DNA of 64,000 nt, taken from contig NGBS01000876.1 of assembly GCA_002245135.1 (NCBI GenBank), forward strand, positions 216,188 to 280,187, written 5' to 3'. Position 1 is the first letter of the stretch; every line of letters begins with the position of its first letter. The notes under the pieces are model-generated. The model was not told where the DNA came from and did not search any database. It saw only the letters and a list, made by a program, of their open reading frames with translations. The stretch is from Proteromonas lacertae (taxonomy: Eukaryota; Sar; Bigyra; Opalinata; Proteromonadidae). Below, piece after piece: positions 24,263-35,863 of this stretch. Both the position numbers and the translations under genes were made by a program.

Positions 24263-25394
24263 ATGGCAAATGAAATAACATCAGATGAAGCATATCTATT
24301 ATTTGTTGAGGAAAAAAAGAAGACAAATATAGATCTTGCAGAATGTATATATTACATAGCTATAGTGTAGTACCAAGTGATGAAATAGAGAAAATACTGA
24401 GTGATAAATGGAATAGTATGACTGATGAAGAAAAGCAAGTATTTTTATGAATAATATACTCTAGAAATATGGAAATGCAGATAAAGAACCGGAAAACAGT
24501 AGAAACAATGAAATTAGAGATAGAAGTAGAAGTCCACATAGAAGGGAAAAAGTCAATAATAAAGATCAAAATGAAGAAGTAGTGAATGATGAAGTTGAAG
24601 TAGATGAAGAAACAGAGGATGAAGAAGTAGATGTTGATGATAATGATAATGATATGGAAGAAGAAGTTCATGATGAAAAGAATGAAATTGAGAATAAAAA
24701 ACAATCAGAAGAAAATGGTAATAATGATAAACTAAAACCTCCAAAGAGACCATTATCTAACTATATGATATATTCATCAGAAATGAGAATAAAATTAAAA
24801 GACACAATGCCATCAGCTTCCATAGGACAAATACAAAAAGAAATATCAAAACATTGGAAAGAATTAAGTGAAGAAGATAAACAAACATACAACAAAAAAG
24901 CAGAAGAAATGAAATTACAATATGATAAAGAATTACAGGAATATAAAGATAAATATGGTGATATTATCAATAATTTAAATTCTAATAATAATAATTCAAA
25001 TGGTACAATTATTCAATTAGCAAGGTTGAAAAGATTGATTATGATTGATGATGATATAAAAAGAATTACAAAAGATGGATTGAAAACTATCGCATTTTCT
25101 ATTGAAGAATTTGTGAAGTGTTTGACAGATTCTTCACAGAAATTGGCTCGTATTCACGGAAGAAAGACTGTTGCAGTATTTATTTATTTATTTATTGACT
25201 ATATTGAATAGATATCTGATGTTTATGAATCAATAAAAGCAAATGATAGGTATGAGTTTTTAGAGAGAGATATGAAGTTATTGATGAATAAATGTAATGC
25301 AAATAAAAATAAGAATAGTGAAGCTGCAAGTAAAGAGAAGAAAAGAATAGAAAGTGAAGAGAATACTAATAGTATTATGTATTTTTTTAAATAG
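24263..25394 (+). CDS. HMG-box protein with C-terminal NF-YC/POLE4-type histone fold
   Basis: Three introns (about 24300-24325, 24450-24475 and 25171-25205). Residues ~1-50 look like a divergent HMG box (LSDKWNSMTDEEKQKYG). A long acidic linker follows, then a clear HMG box (PPKRPLSNYMIYSSEMRIKL, ISKHWKELSEEDKQTYNKKA). The C-terminal ~90 residues form a CBF/NF-Y-like histone fold: LARLKRLIMIDDDIKRITKD, AFSIEEFVKCLTDSSQK and GRKTVAISDVYESIKAND, closest in pattern to POLE4/CHRAC-17/NF-YC. Known families carry these modules separately. Inferred role: a chromatin or replication-linked DNA-bending factor that needs a histone-fold partner. Confidence 0.75.
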
Positions 25395-25549
25395 TCATAT
25401 TTTGTTTTAAATTTACTTTGTTTGATATGATTCAAATAAATTATGAAATAATTGACAGTAATGAGCACTATTTAGTGTAATACAAAGAAAAAAGAAATAT
25501 CCACGATCTGATCTGAATCTCATTTCAAAATTCAATTTTCATTTTTCTC

Positions 25550-27287
25550 ATGTTTAGAATTCAGAAATGTACTCAAAATGCAATTAGAATATCAAAACAA
25601 GGGGAAAAATCAGTAAGACAATTTTTGAAGCCTAAAAAAACAATGAATCAGAAATATGCTTCTACTAAATTCAGTACTGAAGTCTTACCAAAAAATGAAA
25701 TATGTAATGCAAAATTTGGAATAAAAGACAAAAAAGTTGGCCAATGGTTGTTATTTGGTGGAATAGTCGGTGGATTAGTAGCTTATTCATATAATGTATA
25801 TGGAGATGATATGAATAATGAATTAAACATCTATCAGTCGGAATTATCAGAAAAAATAAAAACAGTAAGAAAAGAAAATTGGCCTTCTGAAGATCAATAT
25901 CCAAGAGTATTTATTATTATTTATACAATCTTAATAGTTATCGTTGTCGATATCTGAAGATAAAATCATAATATTAACAATTGATCTCTCTTCAATCGAA
26001 GATCCAGTTATTTTATTCAATAGAATCAGAAAAGAGTTAAATATCAGATTATCAAGTGTAAATAAAGGCGAAGGAGTATATAATTGTAATGATTACACGG
26101 TTGAATACCAAACAAGTGGAGAAAATAATTCAAATAAATACTTAATATTGACATATGACATAACAAAGAAAGATGAAGGAACAAAAGTGTTATGTGATTT
26201 ATATAAAATAACACTAGAAGAAAGTGAATTTTGGAGAAAACAAAATGTATGCTTTTACATATTATTATTATTATTATTATAGATTGTTAAACAACTTAAA
26301 CAATTTGGCGTTGATGTTTATTTATATGAAAAGCATAAGAATCCTCAAGATGATATAGAAAAATCAACCAGTAAATCAACCACGAAGTTATCTTGGGATA
26401 ATTTAGTTGGATATGAAGACGTAAAACAAACAATTATTGATTCAATAATATTACCGTTACAACATCCTGAAATGTATGCATTAGTAAGTGAATCAACAAG
26501 GCAAATGTATTTTTTATTATTTTTCTATACTTTATTAGTGATGAAGATAGTAAACCATGTTCAATCTTATTTGAAGGTCCTCCAGGAACAGGTAAGACAA
26601 CATCAGCAAGGATATTATCATCTATTGGAGAAATACCATTAATGTATTTATTTTTAATAATTATATTTGTTTAGTGTATTGAAATTTCAAAATTTTGCAA
26701 GTAAGTATTATGGTGAAACAACTCATCAATTGAGTGATATTTTAGACTTATGTAGAAGATTAGGAAAGTGTTTTGTCTTTATTGATGAAATTGATGGAAT
26801 ATTACCATCTCGAGATAAAGATTCACATGAAGTAACACATCGTTTATTAAATCAATTTTTAGAGTATAATAATGTGTTTATTTTAATAGATTATTAGATG
26901 GATTTGATCAGAATAGAAACTTAACAATTATTTGTGCGACAAATAGAAAAGAGGATTTAGATCCAGCATTATTAAACAGGTTTACTTTAACATTACAATT
27001 TGATTTGCCTGATGAAAATACAAGATTTGATATCTTTCATTTGTATATATAAATTATTATATTATTATCTTTATAGTTATGCAAAACAACTAAGTCAAAT
27101 CGATTTAAAGTATTTATCATCAAACAGTGATGGATTTAGTGGAAGAGATATTCGTGAAGTTTGTTTAATGGCTGAAAGTAAATGGGTTGCTAATTTGATT
27201 AGAAAGAATTTGCCACCTGTTCCACCACCAATGGAGTATTATAAACAATCATTTGAGAAAAGAAAGAAGCATTTAGAAAAGAAATAA
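25550..27287 (+). CDS. Mitochondrial-type AAA ATPase
   Basis: Six introns of 26-40 nt. The N-terminus (FRIQKCTQNAIRISKQGEK) is basic and Arg/Ser-rich like a mitochondrial presequence, followed by one membrane span (VGQWLLFGGIVGGLVAYSYN). The AAA module shows LSWDNLVGYEDVKQTI, Walker A EGPPGTGKTTSA, Walker B CFVFIDEIDGI, sensor 1 ICATNRKEDLDPALLNRF and the sensor-2 region NSDGFSGRDIREVC. The sequence is close to a membrane-anchored AAA group known from plants and protists that I recall as mitochondrial; relation to Msp1/ATAD1 is looser. Expected role: extraction or remodelling of proteins at a mitochondrial (or MRO) membrane. Organelle assignment is inference. Confidence 0.75.
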
Positions 27288-27387
27288 AAAATGAATTAAT
27301 TATTTTCTACATATATATATAATGTTATGTATATACAATCCACAATAAAATCATAAAATAATGTTAAATATTATAATTATCTGGTAA

Positions 27388-28724
27388 TTACTCTTCATCG
27401 TCTTCATTATCTTCTTCTTCTCCATTCCCTTCTTCTAAAGCCTTTTCTCTAGCAATTCTTCTTTCTTCTGAAATTCTTTTCATCTCTTCCTTCTCTTCTT
27501 TTGTAAATTCAATATCATCTAATGATTTCAAAGTAGATAAAGTAATATAAACCTCTTGTCTATAATTATCAATACCACAAATAGGACTATTTGCTAGGGA
27601 CAACTTCTTTAGAGTAGCTAAAGCAGTTAAACATTGAATTTGTGAACATTCTTCAATTCCACTATATTCCAACTGTAGATTCTCTAATAATTCCAAACTA
27701 GTTAAACCAGTAATATCAGATAAATCTCTATTTAATATATATATATATCAATAATAATACTGATTTCCACTTAATGATAATGTTGTTAAGACTGTAAGGT
27801 TTTCTATATCTGGTAATTTAGTTATTTGATTATCTTCTAAATTTAAACTCACTAATTCAGTCATTAAACCGCATTTCTTTGTAGATGTCAGTTTATTATG
27901 AGAAATTGATGCTTTTTTTAGATTTGGGAATTTATCTAAACCATCTAAATCTTTTAATAAATTATCTACAGAAATATATATATAAACAATTAATTGTATA
28001 TGTATACAATCTAAATATAGTGTTTCCAATGTTTCTGAACCAGTTTTCTTTAAATTGGCCAATCGATTATGAGAGACATCCAAAACTTGAAAATGGGTTT
28101 GAGGGAAGTTTGGTAAAGATTCTAATACGTTATATGATGCATTTAAATATAACAAATTATCAACATGACTTACTCCTTTTATTTCTTTGAAATGATTTCT
28201 ACTGAAATTGATATATGTTAATGATGGGTATTTTTGCATAAATTTACCTAATGAAGATACTCCTTGCTTCTATTCATTTATCATATAATAAGATCAATAA
28301 ATACAGATAAATCTAATTTAGTATAAGCCCATCCTTCTCCTGATATTGTTTTGTTTAAATCACCTAAACCTTCTGCTAATGTGTCTATATTTAATGCATT
28401 ATTATCACTCCACATATATCCTTCATTTGGATCTTCTTCTTCATCTTCCTCTTCATCCCCAGATTGAGCATTTTCATTCTCTTTCTCTTCACCTTCTCCA
28501 TTACCTTCTATATTTGCTCCATTCTCTACATTTTCACCAGTAGGCTGTGCATCATTATTTTCATTTGATCCATTATTTTCATTATTATCTATGGTTGTAT
28601 TTTGATCTATTGCTTCTTCTGGACCTTTTAGTTGTTCTTCATCACCTTGTGGCATTTCTTGTTGATTTTCATTTGGTGGCTCAGTGTTATTTATGTCATC
28701 TGGATTATTATTATCTTGATCCAT
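27388..28724 (-). CDS. LRRC23-like leucine-rich repeat protein (radial spoke)
   Basis: Three exons. An acidic N-terminus of ~100 residues is followed by the pattern LAEGLGDLNKTISGEGWAY-TKLDLS, which matches the segment preceding the repeats of LRRC23. About eight SDS22-type leucine-rich repeats come next, then a cap (NSPICGIDNYRQEVYITL, STLKSLDDIEFTKEE) and an acidic, E-rich C-terminus, also as in LRRC23. LRRC23 is a head component of radial spoke RS3 and is needed for flagellar beating. Other SDS22-like axonemal LRR proteins remain possible. Its presence, with the CCDC42-like gene at 34.5 kb, indicates a motile flagellum. Confidence 0.65.
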
Positions 28725-28870
28725 TATCTCCTTCCTATCAAAAAAATAAAAACGTTTCTTTTACGTCAAAACGTCAAAAAGTGTCAAAATTACATTAATT
28801 CTATTTTCTTCAAATTCTAATCAACTCATAACCTCATATATAATTATTAATATTTTTTCAAATAAATAAA

Positions 28871-29954
28871 ATGATAATCTATAAGAAGTACTTATTAAAA
28901 TTATCATACAAACCATTATCATATCAATACACATATTTAATATTTAGTAGACAATTTTCAAAATGTATATATTTATAGGACATTATGTAAATAGTTATTC
29001 TTCCAGAAATCAATGAGATCATAAAAGAGAAAACATTGTATTATAATTCTAACTTTATTAGATATGTAATTCCAACACCAATAGGAAATTCATATGAAAT
29101 ATCCTTAAGAGCGTTACATATACTGTCTAAAGTGAATTTAATAGCTGCTGAAGACACTAGAACATCAAGTAAATTCCTGTTAAAGTAATGCTTTTATCTA
29201 ATCATATTTTATTGTGTAATAGATATGGAATAAATAATTCATACATTAGTTATAACAACAAAAATATGAAAGAAAGAACAAAATTATTGATAAATAAATT
29301 GTTACATAGTATAAATTGAAGAAATTATGATTTTTATCTAGATAATTCAATTGGATTGATAACTGATGCTGGAACTCCATGTGTTAGTGATCCAGGTTAT
29401 CATTTAGTAAAAGAATGTTATAACAATAATATTAATGTCGTTGGTCTATCTGGTAGTTGTGCATGTGTTACTGCATTATCAATAAGTGGTTTAAAAAGTG
29501 ATAATTTCACATTTGTTGGTTTTTTTGATAGAAATGAAGAGAAAAGAAATGATATGATTAGAAGGCTATTACAATTGGGAAATACATTTATATTCTATGA
29601 ATCTCCATTAAGGATTAGAGTATTTGTTTTAATGTATATACTTATATATAGAATACTATGAAAGCATTGAAAGAAATATCATTATCTTTTTCAGAGTTTT
29701 TGAATGTAAAGTATTTTATAAGTAGAGAATTAACTAAATTACATGAAACATGTTATAAAGGAGAGATTATTGATTTAAATGTTGATGAATTAGCAGAAGA
29801 AGGAGAATATACCATTGTTATAAACTGTGAAAATAAAGAAAATATTGATAATTTGAAGTTATATATAGTGAATAATGTGTTGAAAGGGTTAAAGATGAAT
29901 GGAGTTGATAAAAAGAAGAGAATTAAGTATTGTTCTGAAGAATATAATGTATAA
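28871..29954 (+). CDS. RsmI-like rRNA (cytidine-2'-O)-methyltransferase, probably organellar
   Basis: Start at 28871; four introns (about 28966-28990, 29187-29221, 29310-29340, 29618-29648). Tetrapyrrole-methylase fold with RsmI signatures: VIPTPIGNSYEISLRALHIL, IAAEDTRTSS, LITDAGTPCVSDPGY, GLSGSCACVTALSISGL, FIFYESPLRI, SRELTKLHE. In bacteria RsmI methylates the 2'-OH of C1402 in the 16S decoding site. The N-terminal ~35 residues (KKYLLKLSYKPLSYQY) are basic and acid-poor, consistent with import into a mitochondrion or related organelle that keeps its own ribosomes. The C-terminus is short compared with bacterial RsmI. Confidence 0.85.
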
Positions 29955-30066
29955 TTAATAGAAATATATTATTTATTTAGATAATGAAAAGAATTGTGAA
30001 TGAATTAGATAATAATTAATAGAATTATTAAGATAAAAAACAACAAATAACATAATGTTTTAATTT

Positions 30067-31663
30067 TTATATATTTAATTCTTCTTCTTCATTTTCTTCT
30101 TCATTTTTAGCTGTTTCATCTGGAATTCTACCAAACAAAGATGCAAACAGTTGTTCTTTATCTATCTCACAAGGTGGATAAGGAACTGGACCGCAAAAAT
30201 TAACAATCTTAGGATGAACTTGAAATCTCAACTTTCTTCCTTTGCTTGCTTTTCTATCTACATTCTATTTAAACAATAATAAACATTAATAATATAATAC
30301 AGCTTTCTTTGTATGGTGTCTCATTTTTAGTTTTAACAAACTATTTGTGTTATTTACATCTAAATTTTTTCTATTCAAAATTAATTCTTTTAATTGTTGT
30401 TGATAAAAATCATTATCATCATATATATTTTCATTTCTTATTGTGTGATTTGATATACTCAACTCTTTTGTATTACTGTCATCTTTCTTTAAATTTGTAT
30501 GTTCAAGTCTATACAATTGACATCTTTTCAATAATCTCTCTTTATCTTTCAGAATATCATTTATCTATACAAATAAAAATATAAATGAATATAAAATATA
30601 TAAATTATACTTGATTTATTGGACTTTGATTAAATGTTTTATATTGTTGATGCTGTTTTGATAAATTTCCTTTTGATTCTTGGACTTTGTTACTTATTGA
30701 TTCTATTGTTGAGTCTCTGTAAGGTTTCCATTCATTCCATTCGTTGTTTAAATTATCCCATATTTCATCCAATGACATTTCACTTGAATCTTCATTTATT
30801 TCTTCTATTGATATTGGTTGTTTTGCAGTTGCAGTTTTAAAAAGTGATTTGTTTATATCAATTTCATTTTTTAATGATGAATATAATGTTGAATATACTG
30901 ATTCTTCATCTTCTTGATCAAAACTTTCTTCATTCTAAAAAATATATATATATATTAAATTGAAATATAATAAATACAATTGTCATTTTATTCAATTCAG
31001 AAACAACTTTCTGTAGATGAATTCTAACTGTTAATATATTATCGTATATTTTTAATTGATTATTGACACTTATTGCTTTATCTTTCATGCTTTCTTTGTC
31101 ATCTTTTTTCATTAATACAACCCCTTGATCTTCTTCTTCTATTTGATCTAATTCATTTAATATATCATCATCATCATCAACATTATCATTTTCCATATTT
31201 TCATTTCCTTCATCTTCACTTTCTTCGTTTTGTTCTAATTTTTTGTGTAAATGTTCATCCAATACATTCACTAACTCTTCATCTATTTCTTCTTTGTCTT
31301 TATCAACTCCAAGAATATCTTTTGCTTTTACTACTTTACCTTTATATTTTTCATCATCATCTAATGCAATTGATGATCTTATTGGGAGTGATTTTTTCAC
31401 ATGTTTCAGTTTATCATCATCTTCAGTATATATATCACTATTTCCCAAACTCTTTTTGAATGAATCTACAGTAATGAATTCTTCATCATCATCATCAATT
31501 GTAGAAGTCATTTTCTTTTCTCTTTCTTCCAATAACTACAACATATTAGATAGTGAAATACTTTATCAAGTGTTATTGAATCTTCTTTTTGTGGATTTTC
31601 TTCAGTGACAATCTTCTTTTTCTTTTGACCAACTTTTTTCTGTTTAGTATTTGGCTGTTTCAT
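30067..31663 (-). CDS. AATF/BFR2 ribosome-biogenesis factor
   Basis: Start MKQPNTKQKKVGQKKKK at 31663; introns between about 31536-31561, 30937-30975, 30565-30610 and 30266-30302. The C-terminal TRAUB domain is diagnostic: NVDRKASKGRKLRFQVHPKI-VNF, then LFASLFGRIPDE. The middle AATF-like region contains EIWDNLNNEWNEWKPYRD and IDQ-type helices (INDILKDKERLLKRCQLYRL). The N-terminal half is highly acidic. Bfr2/AATF, with Neurochondrin-like and NOL10 partners, works in early small-subunit processome steps. It is one of four ribosome-biogenesis genes in this window, although not in a cluster. Confidence 0.88.
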
Positions 31664-31701
31664 AGAAAATGAAAGAAATGTAATTTATATGTTTGACAAA
31701 T

Positions 31702-31726
31702 GCTTGAATAATAAACTTGGCTTGAA
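31702..31726 (+). promoter_or_regulatory. Promoter words GCTTGAA and TTGGCTTGAA
   Basis: GCTTGAA at 31702-31708 and TTGGCTTGAA at 31717-31726, 20 bases before the ATG at 31746. Same words as at 9076, 35814 and, on the minus strand, 40503. Confidence 0.45.
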
Positions 31727-31745
31727 CGTTTCTTTTTTGAAAAAA

Positions 31746-33071
31746 ATGTCAACTCTCAATGCAGAGGTACAGAATAATCTTGCTAAATATATGAAAGATT
31801 ATAAAATTGAAGATATGATGAATGGAATTCTTGAGAACGTTTTAATGTCAAGATCTAAATTACCAGCCAGACAAATAATATCTTATTTAGTCGAAGCATT
31901 TCCAGAACAGACTAAAGGAATTGTCATTGCTCCATTACTGGCTGTTGAGACTGCAACTGATATTGTTGTTCCTTTTAGTAATGTACAAAAAACTGAAGAT
32001 GTTCAATTAAGTGATAAATCGCGTGTAGCTAAATTCTTGAATAACAACCAACGTGTATTTTTAAATCAAGAATTCAGTGATAATGTCTATAAAATATCAC
32101 TATGTGCAAGATTTAACGGTAAAATGAAATTTGGTTTTTATCAAGCAGAAGATACAGATATAAATGCTGAAGAAACAAAAACAATTTATAATAATAGTCT
32201 AACATATACAACATCTGGTGATTATTATCAAGTGGGATGGAGTGGTCCAAAGAACTATGAAGCAATTGATAGTGGTGCAATAATTGAATGGATAATTGAC
32301 TTTTTAAATCATGTAATAGCCATAAAAATCAACCAACAGGATTATAGGATAATATTTTATAAGATAAAAGATAATTGTAGATTCTTTATTGAAGGAGATA
32401 AAGAGATGGAAGTGAGTTTATTAGGATTATGGAAGAACGATAGATCATTGAAATCACGTATATTATTATTATTATTATTATTATTTATATAGATGTTGAT
32501 TGTAATGAAGATTGGTTATGGGATTATAAATTCGTTGAAACAAATCCATATACTGATGATGAATGTATATCCAACAAACGAAGAGCTAATTTCTTAAATG
32601 AAAATGTAGTTAAAAATGCAACTCTCGTATATAAATATATATATATTAATAATAATATTAATAATAATGATATAGGGTATTCTTCCACCCAACAAAGCTG
32701 TATCAATAGTTTACAGAATTAATAAAGTTACTGGAATATTATATATTGGAGGATTATATGGTAAAATGCCAGTAAGTGTTCATGATTATTCACCTTATTT
32801 CTATGGAGTAACTCCACAAGGGGATTGGATAAGTCCTAAGAATAAAACATCATTACATCCGAAGATAAGTAATGGAGATTTAGTTGAAATAACATATGAT
32901 CAATTTAATAGAAGGTTGTTAATGTCTTTGAATAATAAATTTTTGGGTGTGATATTTAAAGATTTGCCTTCTGAAAGATGTATTCCGTGTTTGAGAGGTT
33001 CTTATTATGCTGATATTGATATTGTGCAGGTGATGGGAACAAATGATCCTCCCATTAGTTATTTAACATAA
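31746..33071 (+). CDS. RIIa-type docking plus SPRY-like domain protein
   Basis: Start MSTLNAEVQN at 31746 is chosen over an in-frame upstream Met because the promoter word lies between them. Residues ~5-55 (NNLAKYMKDYKIEDMMNGIL, SRSKLPARQIISYLVEAFPE) form an RIIa/Dpy-30-like dimerisation and docking helix pair. Two beta-rich segments follow; the second (NGDLVEITYDQFNRRLLMSL, LNNKFLGVIFKDLP) reads like a SPRY/B30.2 domain. Two introns (32456-32492 and about 32630-32677). RIIa domains bind amphipathic helices of AKAP-like proteins and are common in axonemal radial-spoke subunits, so a flagellar scaffold role is possible; nothing here proves it. Confidence 0.6.
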
Positions 33072-33228
33072 TATAAATATGCTATATGTTTAACCATTGT
33101 TTTTTTTTAACTCATATATATCCAACATATAATATATGGAAATCTTATATATTTATAATAAATTAAATTATTTACACTTTTATATTAAATTGAGAAAAAT
33201 GGTGTGTGTGGTAAAATAGAAAATTGGT

Positions 33229-34333
33229 TTAAAACATATGCATATTCTTAATCTGAATCTTCTGATCTTGTGATAAGCTTGTTGGGAATTGAATATTATA
33301 TTCAATTATCAAATCTCCTCTTTGACCAGGTTGTTTTGATATTGGCATACCTTCTTCAGATATTCTATCTCTTGTCTGTGGTGATACAATCCTTCTAACA
33401 GGATATTTTATCACTCTTCCGTCTAATGTTTCTATTGGAACTACACAACCAGTTAAAGCTTCTTCTAATGTAATATTTGCTGTATAAACTAAGTCATTCT
33501 TTTCTCTCTTGAATTTTGGATGAGGTTTTTCTTTAATAATGAATTTAACATCTCCTGGTATTTGTCCTGGCACTTGATCTCCTTCATTTTCAAATGTAAG
33601 TGCTGTTCCTTCTTTCCAACCTGGTTTTACATTGATTTCTAATATTTTTGATTCTTTTCTAGAAGATCCACTCCTATCAGCAACAGTCTTTACTATTTTC
33701 ATTTTCTTTGTACAACCTTTGAATAATTCTTCTAATGTGCAGTATATATCATAATTGGTAGTTTCTTGTTTTGCCATCTTTGGACGATATTCACTATTTG
33801 ATTGACCTGGCTGTGGATAATAGTCATCATCTTCTTCTTCCATTCCTCCAAAGTTAAATCCTCCCATTCCACCAGGGATTCCACTACCTAAAACCACCAA
33901 ATCCACCATTTCCTCCAAAATTAGTACTGAATTTAGCTCTCTTGTTACCACGACCACCACCCATACCTCCACCAAAGCCTGGAATATCAAATATATTACT
34001 AGAGCCAAAGAATTGTTTGAATATTTCGTTTGGATCAATATTGCCAAAGTTACTGTAAACATGATGCACTCCTGGCTGACCATCAGTTTCCATTCCTCCA
34101 GCACCCATTTGTAAACCTTCTTCGCCAAATTGATCATAAATCTTTCTCTTCTCGTCATCATTCAACACAGCATATGCTTCTGCAATCTCTTTAAATTTCT
34201 CAGAGGCTTTCTCACGATTATCAGGATTTTTATCTGGATGCCATTTTAATGCTAGTTTACGATAAGCTTTCTTTAAATCATCTTTTGAACAGTCTTTACT
34301 CACACCTAAGATTTTATAAAAGTCTCTTCCCAT
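33229..34333 (-). CDS. Type II DnaJ co-chaperone (DNAJB/Sis1-like), frame break
   Basis: Start [16 protein letters not shown] at 34333. J domain with HPD ([13 protein letters not shown]), then a Gly/Phe-rich region and two CTD barrels ([52 protein letters not shown]). No CxxCxGxG zinc fingers, hence class B. About 367 residues, slightly longer than Sis1/DNAJB1. It stimulates Hsp70 in the cytosol. The reading frame changes by one base in the Gly-rich stretch at ~33884-33900: either an extra T in a TTTT run (simplest; restores uninterrupted Gly-rich sequence), or a 40-nt in-frame GT...AG intron. Confidence 0.9.
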
Positions 34334-34541
34334 TGGAATTAAGTTCAGAATATGTAAGAAAAATTGAAATAAAGTGAAGCGTTAATTTTGAAAATTGTTC
34401 TAGAATTTTTCATTTTCTTCTAGATCATTCCAGAAACATCTATTCTCGAAATAATGGAATGTAGACGATTTTACCACTTCATTTACTTATTCTTTTACAA
34501 GAAAAAACGATTGAATAAATAAAATTATTAATTATTGAATT

Positions 34542-35763
34542 TTAACTTCTACTATCAGTAAAAACAGATGCAGATGTTTCAGTATGTGATTCTGATTTTT
34601 GCTGATCTGCTGATGAAGATGTTCTAGAAACATGAGAAGATTGTGATCTTAAAGTGTGTTGCGATCTTCTTGAATTTCTTCTAGATCTAAATGTGTTATT
34701 TGCAAAATCAGATGAATCATGTCTTTTTATATGTCTCAACTCTTCTGGACAAGTATCAACAATGTTTTGATAATCAAACATATAGGCTTGAATCACATCA
34801 CAATCACTCATACTCTGAGCTCCTTTTGCTGCTACTTCTCCTTTATCTTGCAGTAATTTCTCAAATTGCTTTAATCTTGCATCTTTTGATATTGTATCAC
34901 TATGTCTCAATGTAGCACCATGAGTCTTTGATTTACATCTCAACAACAAGTTTTCAACTGACATAAATATCTAATCAAACAATATATATAAATTAAATCA
35001 TACTTGACCTAACAATAAGGTTCTATCAGATGCCATACGAATTGTATTATCATACTCATCCTGTATATTACCTTTCTCAATCATAGCCACTTCTAGATCC
35101 TTTTGTTTTTCTGCTAATGTATTATTATTCTTCAATATTTCATCATGTTTCTGTTTGCTTACTGTTGTTAAATGCTGTCTTAAATCTTCACCCTGTTGTA
35201 GTAAATCCCTACTAGAAGCTACTAATTGATCATTGGTTGATTTTAATGTTTTATATCTATTTAATATATCCACTATATCTGGGAATTCATCAGTACATCT
35301 TTGTACTTGTTCTAAATATAATTGATATTTTTTCTTTCGCTTTAATTCGTTATTCATTTGATTTAGTATTTCACGGTTGGCTTCTAGTTCTTGTGTTTTT
35401 TCTCTTATTTCATTTTCTCTTATTGCTATTGCTTTTTTCTCTTCTTCAATTCTTTTCAGTGCTCTTGTTCGTTTTGATTCATTTTCTTGAAGGAATTTAT
35501 TAAATTTGATAAGTGATTCTTGTAATTGCAAATCTTTTCTTCTTAATGCTTCTTCTCGACGATGAAAGGCTTCTTCTTTTAGAGCATAGTCAGTTTTTTG
35601 ACTATCAAGTGCTTCTTGTACTTCAAACATTTGTCGACGTTTTTCTAATAGTTTAGTTGTTGGATCAACATTATCCAGAGAAAATGTATTATTCAGTCCT
35701 CTAATAAATTAAATAATGTGCATTATACTTCTTTGATTTTAAATAATCTTCAAATGTGCTCAT
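34542..35763 (-). CDS. CCDC42/CFAP73-like axonemal coiled-coil protein
   Basis: Start MSTFEDYLKSKK at 35763; two introns (about 35702-35729 and 34973-35005); about 386 residues. The DUF4200 coiled coil is strongly matched: LLEKRRQMFEVQEALDSQK, DYALKEEAFHRREEALRRKD, LQESLIKFNKFLQENESKR. CFAP73/MIA2 forms the modifier-of-inner-arms complex with CFAP100 in the flagellar axoneme; CCDC42 acts in basal body/manchette biology. The last ~70 residues are Ser/Arg-rich and disordered. Its start is divergent from the pseudokinase-LRR gene, with the paired promoter word between them. Confidence 0.85.
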
Positions 35764-35813
35764 TCTTTTCTTCTATCTCTCAAGAATCAAAATAATATGA
35801 AAATAAAAACGTT

Positions 35814-35834
35814 TTGGCTTGACAGAAGCTTGAA
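35814..35834. promoter_or_regulatory. Paired promoter word TTGGCTTGA / GCTTGAA
   Basis: TTGGCTTGA at 35814-35822 and GCTTGAA at 35828-35834 lie midway between divergent starts at 35763 and 35864. Spacing (5 nt) equals that of the copy at 9076-9096. Confidence 0.5.
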
Positions 35835-35863
35835 GTAACGATTTTATTTTATTTTTTGTCTTT

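Noticed and set aside
26258-26280. TTA/ATT microsatellites (also at 32461-32490)
   Set aside because: They lie in introns and only reflect low-complexity intron sequence.
33840-33990. DNAJB frame change explained by a 40-nt GTACTAA...TTTTAG intron
   Set aside because: Possible in phase, but the segment codes for normal Gly/Phe-rich sequence and is far richer in G than all other introns here; one extra T is simpler.
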